Positions 1 to 9,469 of a DNA stretch of 48,980 nucleotides are shown here, piece by piece. The stretch's first letter is position 1; each line of letters opens with the position of its first letter. Made by a program: the position numbers and the translations under genes. The DNA is from Candidatus Rokubacteria bacterium GWA2_70_23 (lineage in GTDB: Bacteria > Methylomirabilota > Methylomirabilia > Rokubacteriales > CSP1-6): contig MGBT01000163.1 in NCBI GenBank assembly GCA_001788395.1, positions 5,173 through 54,152 on the forward strand, written 5' to 3'. The notes under the pieces were generated by a model. The model did no database searches, was not told where the DNA came from, and saw only the letters and a program-made list of their open reading frames with translations.

Positions 1-112
1 GCCTCTTTGGGCAGATCCTCGGGCGCATCGAGCATGTCGCGGGGCATCCGACCTGATCCAGGTGACAACACTGCAAGCTCATCGCCGAGCGCTTTCCGAA
101 GGAGGCACGAGG

Positions 113-1342
113 ATGGCCGCCAATATGACTCCCTGGCATACGGACCGCTGGTTTGTGAGCCCCTGGAACTTCCTCGACGAGGTCATGCAGGGGACTCAGT
201 TCCCCAAGCGGGTGAAGTTCCACGACGTGTGTCTGCGGGACGGCGAGCAGCAGGCCGGCGTGGAGTTCACCCCAGCCGAGAAGGTGCGCCTGGCCACCCT
301 GCTGGCCGAGGCGGGGGTGCACCGGATCGAGGCCGGCATGCCGGCGGTCTCTCCGGCGGACGCCAAGGCCATCAAGGAGATCGTGAAGCGGAACCTGCCC
401 GCCGAGATCTTCGCCTTCTCCCGCTGCATGAAGGAGGACGTGAAGCGGGTGGTGGACACGGGCGTGAAGGGCATCGTGATGGAGGTCCCCTCCAGCGAAC
501 ACATCATCGAGTACGCCTACAAGTGGACCCTCGATCAGGCCGTCGAGGCCAGTATCGAGGCCACGCAGTACGCCAAGTCGCAGGGCCTGTACGTCGTGTT
601 CTTCCCCATCGACGCCTCCCGGGCCGATATGAGCTGGTATTTGAAGATCATCGAGCAGGTGGCCACCCAGGGGCACATGGACGCCCTGGCATTGGTGGAC
701 ACCTTCGGCGTGCTGTCGCCGCACGCCGTCCGGTACTTTGTGCGCCACACCCGCGAGCGGATCAAGAAGCCCCTGGAAACCCATTTCCACATGGACTTCG
801 GCATGGGTGTGGCCAACACGGTGATCGCGGTGGCGGAGGGGGCCGAGGTGATCCACTCCACCATCTCCGGCATCGGGGAGCGGGCCGGCAACGCGCCCAC
901 CGAGGACACGCTCCTGGCCCTGCTCACCATGTACGGGGTGGACACGGGCATCAAGACCGAGCGCCTCACCAAGCTGTCCCGGTACGTGCGGAAGATCGCC
1001 AGGATCGCCATGCCCGCCAACCGGCAGATCGTGGGGGACACGCTCTTCGACATCGAGTCCGGGATCATCGCGAGCTGGTACAAGAACGCGGCCAGGGACC
1101 ACTTCCTGGAGGTGTTCCCGTTCCACCCGAAGCTGGTGGGGCAGCGGATGCCCCGCGTGGTGCTGGGGAAGAACAGCGGCCTCGACTCCATCCGGATGCA
1201 CCTGGAGCGGATCCGCGTCAAGGCCACCGAGGACCAGGTGACCGACATCCTCATGCGGGTCAAGTCCGCCTCCCTGAAGAAGAAGGGCCTCCTCGACGAC
1301 AAGGAGTTCCGCAGGATCGTGAAACAGGTCGTGCCGCGATGA
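113..1342 (+). CDS. Pyruvate carboxyltransferase / HMG-CoA lyase-homocitrate synthase family protein
   Basis: ORF with FHDVCLRDGEQQAG and ETHFHMDFGMGVANT motifs of the HMGL-like aldolase family; ATG 113 preceded by aggagg-like RBS (ORF track starts upstream at 62). Confidence 0.85.
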   Translation: MAANMTPWHTDRWFVSPWNFLDEVMQGTQFPKRVKFHDVCLRDGEQQAGVEFTPAEKVRLATLLAEAGVHRIEAGMPAVSPADAKAIKEIVKRNLPAEIFAFSRCMKEDVKRVVDTGVKGIVMEVPSSEHIIEYAYKWTLDQAVEASIEATQYAKSQGLYVVFFPIDASRADMSWYLKIIEQVATQGHMDALALVDTFGVLSPHAVRYFVRHTRERIKKPLETHFHMDFGMGVANTVIAVAEGAEVIHSTISGIGERAGNAPTEDTLLALLTMYGVDTGIKTERLTKLSRYVRKIARIAMPANRQIVGDTLFDIESGIIASWYKNAARDHFLEVFPFHPKLVGQRMPRVVLGKNSGLDSIRMHLERIRVKATEDQVTDILMRVKSASLKKKGLLDDKEFRRIVKQVVPR

Positions 1343-2268
1343 AGATCGTTCGCTTCTCCCAGAGTGGCCACGCGCCACGCCTGGGCTGCTTCCTCGGGCA
1401 GGACCGCGTGATGGATCTGGCCGCGACGGGCGCCACCCACCTCGCCGGCAAGGGCGTGGTCCGCGCCGGGGAGATCGCGGCAACGCTGTTCCCGCAGAGT
1501 ACCCGCGGCTTCCTCGAGGGCGGTGTCGTCAGCCAGGACATGCTCGCCGCGATGATGGCGGCGATCAAGGCCGGGATGCTGGACCCGGTCGCTCACGTGG
1601 CCGGCTCCGTCCGGCTGCACGCGCCCATCGCCGATCCCGGCAAGTTCATCTGCATCGGCCTGAACTACCGGGACCACGCCGCCGAGGGGGGCACCCCCGT
1701 GCCGAAGCAGCCGCCGATCTTCCCCAAGTGGGCCAACGCCATCCTCGACCCCGGCGAGCCCATCCTGAGGCCGCGCGGCGAGAAGACGCTCGACTGGGAG
1801 GTGGAGCTCGGCGTCGTCATCGGACGCACCGCCCGACACATCCCGAGGGCGCAGGCCCTCGACCACGTCTACGGCTACACGATCGTCAACGACGCGAGCG
1901 CGCGCGACTTCCAGTTCCACACGAGCCAGTGGGCCTCGGGCAAGATCGGCGACACGCTGGCCCCGGTGGGCCCGTACATCGCCGATACTGCCGAGATCCC
2001 CGACCCGCACGTGCTCGATCTCAAGACCTGGGTCAACGGCCGCCTCATGCAGAACGGGACCACGCGCAACTTCATCTTCGACATCGGCTACCTCATCGAG
2101 TACCTGTCGAGCATCATGACGCTCGAGCCCGGCGATCTCATCGCCACGGGCACCCCCGCCGGGGTCGGCTTCTCCCGCAAGCCGCCCATCGTGCTCCAGC
2201 CCGGCGACACCGTGCGGCTCGAGATCACCGGGCTCGGCACGCTCGAGAACCCGGTGAAGGACGCGTAG
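1339..2268 (+). CDS. Fumarylacetoacetate hydrolase family protein
   Basis: FICIGLNYRDHAAE...DWEVELGVVIGRTAR...GDLIATGTPAGVG motifs; ATGA overlap with preceding gene. Confidence 0.9.
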   Translation: MKIVRFSQSGHAPRLGCFLGQDRVMDLAATGATHLAGKGVVRAGEIAATLFPQSTRGFLEGGVVSQDMLAAMMAAIKAGMLDPVAHVAGSVRLHAPIADPGKFICIGLNYRDHAAEGGTPVPKQPPIFPKWANAILDPGEPILRPRGEKTLDWEVELGVVIGRTARHIPRAQALDHVYGYTIVNDASARDFQFHTSQWASGKIGDTLAPVGPYIADTAEIPDPHVLDLKTWVNGRLMQNGTTRNFIFDIGYLIEYLSSIMTLEPGDLIATGTPAGVGFSRKPPIVLQPGDTVRLEITGLGTLENPVKDA

Positions 2269-2277
2269 CGCAGCCCC

Positions 2278-3480
2278 ATGGATCTGGACCTGCTGCGGAC
2301 GCTGGTCATCGGCAACGCGACGAGGATCGTGCTGTGCTCGCTGGACGGCCTCGGCGGCCTGCCCCGCCCCGGGACGGCCAAGAGCGAGCTGGCGACCGCG
2401 CGTATCCCGAACCTCCACGCCCTGGCCGCCCGCTCGGCCTGCGGGCTGATTCGCCACGTGGGCCCGGGTATCACTCCGGGCAGCGGGCCCGGACACCTCG
2501 GGCTCTTCGGCTACGATCCCCTGCGCTATGTCGTCGGGCGCGGGGTGCTCGAGGCGCTGGGCATCGACTTCGACCTGCGCCCGGGCGACGTCGCAGCGCG
2601 AGGGAACTTCTGCAGCGTGGATGGCGACGGCCTCATCACCGACCGCCGGGCTGGACGGATCCAGACCGAGTTGTGCAACCGCCTCGTGGAGCGGCTCCGC
2701 CAGATCCGTCTGAAGGGCGTCGAGGTCCTGGTGGAGCCGGTCCGGGAGCACCGCTTCGTTCTCGTGCTGCGTGGAGCCGGGCTCTCCGGCCGCGTGTCCG
2801 AGACCGACCCGCAAGCGCTCGGCGTCCCGCCGCTCGCCGCCCTTGCGCTCGTCCCCGAGGCCGAGACCACCGCCGCCTTCGTCAACCGCTTCGTCGAGGC
2901 CGCGCGCCCGCTCCTCAAGGACGCCGCTCCGGCCAACATGCTCCTCCTGCGGGGCTTCGACCGGCAGCCCGACCTGCCCCGCCTTCCCGAGGTCTTCGGC
3001 CTCAAGGCCGCGGCCATCGCCGCCTATCCCATGTACCGGGGGCTGGCGCGGCTCGTGGGAATGGAGGTGCTCAAGACGGGCAGCACCTTCGCCGACGAGG
3101 TCACCACGCTGCGCGAGCACTGGAGCGCCTACGACTTCTTCTTCCTCCACTACAAGGACACGGACAAGGCCGGCGAGGACGGCGACTTCGACGGCAAGGT
3201 CGCGGCACTGGAGCGCTTCGACGCCCACCTGCCGGACATCCTCGCGCTCCGGCCCGACGTGCTCGTGGTCTCCGGGGATCATGCGACGCCCTCGGTCCTC
3301 AAAGGGCACGGCTGGCAGCCGGTGCCGGCGCTCATCTGGAGTGCGTACTGTGGCGCGGACCCGGTGAGGCATTTCACCGAGCGGGCTTGCGCAGCCGGGA
3401 CCCTGGGGCTCCTCGCCGCCCAGGACCTCATGCCGCTCGTGATGGCCAACGCCCTCCGGCTCACCAAGTTCGGAGCGTGA
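2278..3480 (+). CDS. apgM: 2,3-bisphosphoglycerate-independent phosphoglycerate mutase, archaeal type
   Basis: 400 aa; LDGLGGLP, GPGHLGLFGYDPL, DFFFLHYKDTDKAGEDGD, VVSGDHATPS motifs. Confidence 0.85.
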   Translation: MDLDLLRTLVIGNATRIVLCSLDGLGGLPRPGTAKSELATARIPNLHALAARSACGLIRHVGPGITPGSGPGHLGLFGYDPLRYVVGRGVLEALGIDFDLRPGDVAARGNFCSVDGDGLITDRRAGRIQTELCNRLVERLRQIRLKGVEVLVEPVREHRFVLVLRGAGLSGRVSETDPQALGVPPLAALALVPEAETTAAFVNRFVEAARPLLKDAAPANMLLLRGFDRQPDLPRLPEVFGLKAAAIAAYPMYRGLARLVGMEVLKTGSTFADEVTTLREHWSAYDFFFLHYKDTDKAGEDGDFDGKVAALERFDAHLPDILALRPDVLVVSGDHATPSVLKGHGWQPVPALIWSAYCGADPVRHFTERACAAGTLGLLAAQDLMPLVMANALRLTKFGA

Positions 3481-3539
3481 GGCCCTACCGGCCGGCGGGA
3501 TTTGAGCGGCCGGTGGCTCTTCTGATACAGTAACGGCCT

Positions 3540-4769
3540 ATGCGGCGTCTCCGCCCGGTGCTCGCAATGCTCTCACTCCTCGCGGCCTTCGTGACGGCCC
3601 TGCCGACGTCTCCCGTCGATCCGCCGCCCGTTGCGACCGTTGCGCCCGAACCTCCAGTGCCGCCGCCGCTCGCCGTGAGTGAGACCCAGGTGCGGCGTGG
3701 CGAGACCCTCGAGGCCGCGCTTCTCCGGAGCGGCGTGCCCCGGACCGACGCCCTTGAGATGATCGCGGCCCTCCGGCCGGCGGTGAACCCGAGACGCCTG
3801 CGTCCCGGCGAGCGGCTCCTCGTCGCGCGCGCGGGTTCGGGAGAGACGGCCGGCGTCACCTACTGGCGCTCACCCGCCGAGCGCCACGAGCTCACACGGG
3901 AGGCCAACCGCTGGACGCTCGAGACCGTCCAGACGCCGGTGGAGGTCCGCATCGTCGCGGTCGCCGGTCGGCTCGAGGATTCGCTCTTCGCCAGCATCGA
4001 CCGCCTGGGGGAGCAACCCGCGCTCACGGCCGCCCTCGTGGCCCTCTTCGAGTGGGACTTCGACTTCGCCGCCGACTCCCTTCCGGGCGATCGGTTCCGG
4101 CTCCTGGTCGAGAAGCGCTACGCAGCCGGCGAGTTCCTCGGCTACGGCAACATCCTCGCCGCCCAGTACAGGACGTCGGGGCGGCCCCCGCTGACCGCCG
4201 TCGGATTCGGCGACGGAGACGGCGCGACCCTCTACTACGATGGCGCGGGACGCTCGGTGCGAAAGATGTTCCTGCGCGCCCCGCTGGACTTCACGCGCGT
4301 CACCTCCGGCTTCTCCCAGGCCCGGAAGCACCCGATCCTGGGCGGGGTGCGCCCGCATCTGGCGATCGACTACGCCGCGCCCATCGGGACGCCGGTCCGC
4401 GCGGTGGCCGACGGCGTCGTCCGGAGCGCCGGCTGGAACGGCGGCAACGGCATCAGCGTGATGATCCGGCACGCGCGGGACTACGAGACGATGTACAACC
4501 ACCTCTCCGCCGCCCTGATCCGGCGGGGCGAGCGCGTGCGCCAGCGCCAGGTCATCGGGCGAGTCGGCTCCACCGGCCTGTCGACGGGCCCGCACCTGGA
4601 TTACCGCGTCGCGAAGCAAGGACGGTTCGTCAACCCGCTCGCGGAGAAATTCATTCCCGGAGCGCCCGTCCCCCGCGAGCGCCGGCGGGCCTTCGAGAGC
4701 CACCGCGACACCCTGCTCCAGCGCCTCGAGCGCGAGGCCCCCTTCGCCTCTTCTCGCGACCGCTCCTGA
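3540..4769 (+). CDS. M23 family metallopeptidase (LysM/OapA-like N-terminal region)
   Basis: HLAIDYAAPIGTPVRAVADGVV ... GPHLDYRV LytM signature. Confidence 0.9.
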   Translation: MRRLRPVLAMLSLLAAFVTALPTSPVDPPPVATVAPEPPVPPPLAVSETQVRRGETLEAALLRSGVPRTDALEMIAALRPAVNPRRLRPGERLLVARAGSGETAGVTYWRSPAERHELTREANRWTLETVQTPVEVRIVAVAGRLEDSLFASIDRLGEQPALTAALVALFEWDFDFAADSLPGDRFRLLVEKRYAAGEFLGYGNILAAQYRTSGRPPLTAVGFGDGDGATLYYDGAGRSVRKMFLRAPLDFTRVTSGFSQARKHPILGGVRPHLAIDYAAPIGTPVRAVADGVVRSAGWNGGNGISVMIRHARDYETMYNHLSAALIRRGERVRQRQVIGRVGSTGLSTGPHLDYRVAKQGRFVNPLAEKFIPGAPVPRERRRAFESHRDTLLQRLEREAPFASSRDRS

Positions 4770-4775
4770 GCCGCG

Positions 4776-5039
4776 GTGCTCCGCAAGACGTCGGGCTCCA
4801 GCCTCTGCTACGCCTGCGGCAAGCTCAACCGCGTGGACGCCTCCGTCTGCTTCTACATGCCCGGGGTGAACAACTTCGCGCATGCGGGGGGCTTCGTCGG
4901 CGGCTACCTCACGGGGATGGTCGTCGGCCACGGCGACTCCCGCCTGGGGGATGGCCTCCACCGCGCGGCCGCAACCGCAGCCGTGGCCTTGACGGCACTG
5001 GCCTTCGCCCTCGCCGTGTGGAATGCCTTTGGGGCCTGA
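4776..5039 (+). pseudogene. Internally deleted rhomboid family intramembrane protease remnant
   Basis: N-terminal SSLCYACGKLNRVDASVCFY zinc-ribbon start joined directly to the rhomboid C-terminal GVNNFAHAGGFVGGYLTG motif; the catalytic GxSG region is absent. Confidence 0.6.
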
Positions 5040-5116
5040 TCCAGGGGCTCGGATATACTCCCGGTGATGCTTCCGACCTCTCGCGCGCGCTCCTGCCCCA
5101 TGGTCCCCGACGCCCC

Positions 5117-6355
5117 ATGACCGGCGCGGCGCCGCCCGTCGCCTGGGTCCTGCCATTCGCCGGCATGCTCCTGGCCATCGCCATCTGCCCGCTCGTGATG
5201 CCCCATTGGTGGGAGCACAACCGGAACAAGTTCTTGCTGTCCTGTGCGCTGGGCGCACCCGTTCTCGTCCTGTATCTGGGGCGCCACCCTGGCGCGCTGG
5301 TCGCCACGGCCGAGGAGTACCTGTCCTTCCTGATCCTGCTGGCGAGCCTCTACGTGATCACGGGAGGGATGCTGCTGCGGGGAGACCTCGAGGCGACCCC
5401 GCTGACCAACACGACCTTCCTCGCGACGGGCTCGATCCTGGCCTCGGTCATCGGGACCACGGGGGCCTCGATGGTGCTGATCCGGCCCTTGCTCCAGACC
5501 AACCGGGAGCGGAAGCGGGTCAGGCACACCGTCATCTTCTTCATCTTCCTCGTGTCCAATATCGGCGGCCTGCTCACGCCCCTCGGCGATCCCCCGCTCT
5601 TCCTGGGCTACCTGCGCGGGGTCCCCTTCACGTGGACGTTCCGCCTCTGGCCTCCCTGGGTCATCGCGGTGGGAGCCCTGCTGCTGACATATTTCATCTG
5701 GGACTCGATCCACCACGCGCGCGAGCCGCTGGCCGCCTTGAAGCGGGACCGCTCCGAGATCGAGCCGCTGCGCGTCCTGGGCGGGCTGAACGCGCTGCCG
5801 CTGGCCGGAGTGGTGCTGTCCGTGGCCTTCCTCCAGGCACCGTGGCGCGAGGTGGCCATGGTGGCGCTCGCCTGCCTCTCCTTCTGGCGGACGCCGCGGC
5901 ACGTCCACCGTGCCAACGGCTTCACGAGCTACCCGATCGTGGAAGTGGCGGTCCTGTTCTTCGGGATCTTCCTCACCATGATCCCGGCGCTGGAGCTGCT
6001 CCGCCTGCGCGGCGGCGAGCTGGGGGTGCGGGAGCCCTGGCAGTTCTTCTGGGTCAGCGGCATGCTCTCGTCGTTCCTGGACAACGCGCCGACGTATCTG
6101 ACCTTCCTGTCGCTGGCCCAGGGGCTCCACCTGGCCGACGAGGTCGTGGGGGTCACCCACGCCGTGCTGGCCGCGATCAGCGTGGGATGCGTGTTCATGG
6201 GCGCCAACTCCTATATCGGGAATGCGCCCAACTTCATGGTCAAGTCCGTCGCCGAGGAAGCCAAGGTCCGGATGCCCTCGTTCTTCGGCTACATGGTGTA
6301 CAGCCTGGGTATCCTCGGCCCCCTCTACCTCGTGCTGACATTCCTTTTCCTTTGA
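5117..6355 (+). CDS. Sodium:proton antiporter / citrate-transporter-like membrane protein
   Basis: Multi-TM protein with TPLTNTTFLATGSILASVIGTTGASMVLIRPLL and LTPLGDPPLFLGYLRGVPF motifs. Confidence 0.8.
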   Translation: MTGAAPPVAWVLPFAGMLLAIAICPLVMPHWWEHNRNKFLLSCALGAPVLVLYLGRHPGALVATAEEYLSFLILLASLYVITGGMLLRGDLEATPLTNTTFLATGSILASVIGTTGASMVLIRPLLQTNRERKRVRHTVIFFIFLVSNIGGLLTPLGDPPLFLGYLRGVPFTWTFRLWPPWVIAVGALLLTYFIWDSIHHAREPLAALKRDRSEIEPLRVLGGLNALPLAGVVLSVAFLQAPWREVAMVALACLSFWRTPRHVHRANGFTSYPIVEVAVLFFGIFLTMIPALELLRLRGGELGVREPWQFFWVSGMLSSFLDNAPTYLTFLSLAQGLHLADEVVGVTHAVLAAISVGCVFMGANSYIGNAPNFMVKSVAEEAKVRMPSFFGYMVYSLGILGPLYLVLTFLFL

Positions 6356-6360
6356 CCACG

Positions 6361-7731
6361 ATGCGGTACGTGCTCCTCTGTCCCGACGATCTGATCGAGC
6401 ACCTGGTGGGCCGTACCACGCTGCCGGGTGACTCGGCCGTCTATCTGGTGTCCACGCGCGCGCTCCGCACGCGCCTTGCGCGGCGGGGACCGGCCGCCAT
6501 CGTCGGGGACCTCGCCGATGCCGGCTTCCTGCGGCGGGCCCTCAAGGGCAGCCGCCGGCCGGCCGTCGTCGGAGCCCCCGCCACCCGGGTTCCCCGGATC
6601 CTGAGGGCGCTGCGCGAGGCGCTCCCCGGTGTCCCCCTCCTGGCGGTGACCGATGAGTCGGGGGCGCCCCCCGGCACCACGGCGGTGCCGCTGTCCGCCT
6701 TCGGGGAGCGGGTGATCCGACCGGCGCTGGAGCGGGCCCTGAGCCGCGACCGGGTCGAGCGCATCCGGCGCCACTTCGAGGACGCCCAGCAGGTGCTGAT
6801 CCTCATGCAGGACGATCCCGACCCCGACGCCATCGCCTCGGCACTGGCGCTGAAGACGCTCCTCGGCCGCACCCGGACCTCGGTGCACGTCTGCACCTTC
6901 GGCACGATCACGCGTCCCGAGAACGTCGCCATGTGCAAGATCCTGGAGATCGAGGTGGAGGAGATCAGCGCCCAGGCGCTGGACCAGTTCGACCGGGTGG
7001 CGATGGTGGACGTGCAGCCCTCGTTCCTCGAGGAGCGCTTCCACGGGGTGGATCTCGTGATCGACCACCATCCCGTGGAGCGGCCGATCAAGGCGCGCAT
7101 CCGCGACGTGCGACCGTCCTACGGCGCCACCTCCACGATCCTCGTCGAGTACCTGCGGGCCGCCGACGTCAAGGTGACGCAGCGGCTGGCGACGGCGCTC
7201 CTGTACGGGATCAAGTCGGACACGCTGGGGCTGGAGCGCGGCGGCACGCGGGCGGACCTCGAGGCCTTCTCGTACCTGTACCTCCTGGCGAATCACAGCG
7301 CGCTTCGACGAATCGAGCGGCCCGAGCTGTCCGACGGGGCGCTGGACCTGCTGGCGCAGGGGCTCGCCCGGCGGCGGGTCCTGGGCGGGGTGTTCTTCTC
7401 CCATCTCGGCACCGTCACGATGGCGGATCTGATCCCGCAGTTCGCCGACTTCGGGCTCCAGGCGGAAGGGGTGGAGTGGTCGGTGGTCTCCGGCGTGGTC
7501 GGAGACCAGGTCCACGTGTCGATCCGGAACGTGGGGTACGTCAAGAGCGCGGGAGACATGGTCCGGGCGGCGTTCGGCGATATCGGCCCCGCCGGCGGCC
7601 ACAGGACCATGGCCAAGGCGGTGGTGCCGCTCGCAAGCCTGACGGTGGGCGACGAGGCCCGCGCAGGGCGGGGCTGCCCCGAGCGGATCATCCACCGCGT
7701 CCTCCGCGCCCTCGGCCAGAGCGGCAAGTGA
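6361..7731 (+). CDS. DHH family phosphoesterase with N-terminal Rossmann/TrkA-N-like region
   Basis: DDPDPDAIASALAL, DVQPSF, VIDHHPVE motifs; C-terminal DHHA1-like GGHRTMAKA. Confidence 0.85.
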   Translation: MRYVLLCPDDLIEHLVGRTTLPGDSAVYLVSTRALRTRLARRGPAAIVGDLADAGFLRRALKGSRRPAVVGAPATRVPRILRALREALPGVPLLAVTDESGAPPGTTAVPLSAFGERVIRPALERALSRDRVERIRRHFEDAQQVLILMQDDPDPDAIASALALKTLLGRTRTSVHVCTFGTITRPENVAMCKILEIEVEEISAQALDQFDRVAMVDVQPSFLEERFHGVDLVIDHHPVERPIKARIRDVRPSYGATSTILVEYLRAADVKVTQRLATALLYGIKSDTLGLERGGTRADLEAFSYLYLLANHSALRRIERPELSDGALDLLAQGLARRRVLGGVFFSHLGTVTMADLIPQFADFGLQAEGVEWSVVSGVVGDQVHVSIRNVGYVKSAGDMVRAAFGDIGPAGGHRTMAKAVVPLASLTVGDEARAGRGCPERIIHRVLRALGQSGK

Positions 7732-7759
7732 CAGGCGCCCCCGGCCGCCCCCACGCCCC

Positions 7760-7993
7760 GATGAGCCCCACAGGGGCGAAGAGGCCCTACCGCAACCCGA
7801 TGTCATCTACATTCAGGCGTCCTGGATGAGGCCGATCAGGCCGAAGAGGCCAAACCGCGAGGCAAAGTCTTCCACGTTCACGCCACGTGGACAAAGGCCC
7901 TACCGCGAGGCGAAGTAAGTTACATTCAAACCCAGGATCCGATGAGCGCTTGCGCGAAGAGGCCCTACCGCAACCCGAAGTAAATTACATTCA
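7760..7993 (+). repeat. Tandem array of four imperfect ~40-bp repeats with variable hairpins upstream of mgtE
   Basis: Copies at 7776-7815, 7841-7880, 7891-7928 and 7954-7993 (consensus GCGAAGAGGCCCTACCGC[AACCCG/GAGGCG]AAGTAAATTACATTCA); three are preceded by GATGA-stem-loop-stem. Confidence 0.85.
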
Positions 7994-8003
7994 AGTGAGA
8001 TAG

Positions 8004-9350
8004 ATGGAAAACGGCGCGAGGCTCGGCGAGACCATCCGGGACCTCCTGGAGTCCGGCCGTCACGAGCGGCTGGCCCAGGTGCTCGAGGAGTCCCACGCTG
8101 CCGACGTCGCGGCGGCGCTCAGGGACCTCCCTGTCCCGGAGCAGGTCACGCTGTTCCGGCTGCTGAACCGCGAGCAGGCGGGCGGGGTGCTGGCCGAGCT
8201 GGACGACCAGCCGCTGCTGGAGCTGGTCCGGGCGCTCGACGAGCTGGAGATCTCCGGAATCCTCGACCGCATGCAGCCGGACGACGCCGCCCAGGTCCTG
8301 GAAGAGCTGACCGAGGAGCGGGCCGAGAAGGTCCTGGACCTCATGAAGGAGGAGCAGTCGGAGGAGGTCCAGGAGCTCCTCGAGTACGGCGAGAAGACCG
8401 CCGGCCGCATCATGTCCCCCGACGTCCTGGCGGTCCACGAGAACGACACGGTGGGACAGGCCATCGACCACGTCCGGAAGGCGCCGACGGCCGAGTCGGC
8501 CCACTCCCTCTACGTGGTAGACGGCCACGAGCACCTGGTGGGGGCGCTGCCCCTGCGCCGCCTGATCACGACGGACCCGGCCACGCCAGTAGGGCTCCTC
8601 TGCCAGGGGGAGGTGCTCAGTGTCACGCCGGAGACCGACCAGGAGGAAGTCGCCCGGCTGGTCGCCAAGTACGACATCGTGGCGGTGCCCGTGGTGGACC
8701 GCGACCGCCGACTCCTGGGGGTCATCACCGTGGACGACGTCATCGACGTCATCCGCGAGGAGGCCACCGAGGACATCCAGCGCCTGGGCGGAGCGGCCGG
8801 CGACGAGACGGTGTTCGACCCCCACTCGGCGGTCTTCCCCAAGCGCCTGCTCTGGCGGTTCATCAACCTCGGCACGGCCATTCTCGCGGCCTCCGTCATC
8901 GGCCTCTTCGAGGAGTCCATCCAGACCCTCGCCACCCTCGCGATCTTCATGCCCATCGTGGCCTCCATGGGGGGCATCGGCACCACCCAGACGGCCACCG
9001 TGGTCGTGCGGGGGCTGGCCCTCGGGGACATGACCGCGGCCCACCTCTGGCGCGTCCTGAAAAAGGAGCTCCTGCTGGCGCTCACGACCGGGCTCGCCAA
9101 CGCGGTGGTCATGGCGGTCATCGCCTACCTCTGGAAGGGCCAGGCCCTGCTGGCCGTCATCATCGGGACGGCGCTGGCCATCAACATGCTGGTGGCGGCG
9201 ACGGTGGGCGTCACGATCCCGCTGGCGCTCAAGACATTCCGCATCGATCCGGCCATCGCATCGAGCGTGATCATCACCACGTTCACGGACGTTTGCGGCT
9301 TCTTTTCCTTCCTGGGTCTGGCGACCCTCCTGATCCGGTTTCTCCGGTAA
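8004..9350 (+). CDS. mgtE: Magnesium transporter MgtE
   Basis: MgtE N domain, CBS pair, and TM region with MPIVASMGGIGTTQTATVVVRGLALG. Confidence 0.95.
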   Translation: MENGARLGETIRDLLESGRHERLAQVLEESHAADVAAALRDLPVPEQVTLFRLLNREQAGGVLAELDDQPLLELVRALDELEISGILDRMQPDDAAQVLEELTEERAEKVLDLMKEEQSEEVQELLEYGEKTAGRIMSPDVLAVHENDTVGQAIDHVRKAPTAESAHSLYVVDGHEHLVGALPLRRLITTDPATPVGLLCQGEVLSVTPETDQEEVARLVAKYDIVAVPVVDRDRRLLGVITVDDVIDVIREEATEDIQRLGGAAGDETVFDPHSAVFPKRLLWRFINLGTAILAASVIGLFEESIQTLATLAIFMPIVASMGGIGTTQTATVVVRGLALGDMTAAHLWRVLKKELLLALTTGLANAVVMAVIAYLWKGQALLAVIIGTALAINMLVAATVGVTIPLALKTFRIDPAIASSVIITTFTDVCGFFSFLGLATLLIRFLR

Positions 9351-9469
9351 TCGCGATGGGGAACAAAGCACTTGGCAACCGCGCGCGCGGTGTGCTAAAT
9401 CTTCACCCGCTGGACCTAGGCCTCCCGGAACAGCGGCAGGCCGAAGCGGACGTGAGGAGGAAGCCGGGC

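Noticed and set aside
535-3372. Long minus-strand ORF of 945 aa (and similar long antisense/alternate-frame ORFs such as 4052-5116, 34852-37491, 44393-45997)
   Set aside because: High-GC artefacts opposite or out of frame with clearly conserved genes; His/Arg/Gly/Pro-rich translations without domains.
3478-3494. Extra copy of the mgtE-upstream repeat (GAGGCCCTACCG)
   Set aside because: Only about 12 nt match; flanking repeat sequence and hairpin absent, so probably chance.
7760-7993. Hammerhead ribozyme (GATGA-stem II-GAA core resembles CUGAUGA...GAA)
   Set aside because: C3/U4 are not conserved (CC or TG instead of CU), and no complementary stem III strand or UH cleavage site was found in any unit.
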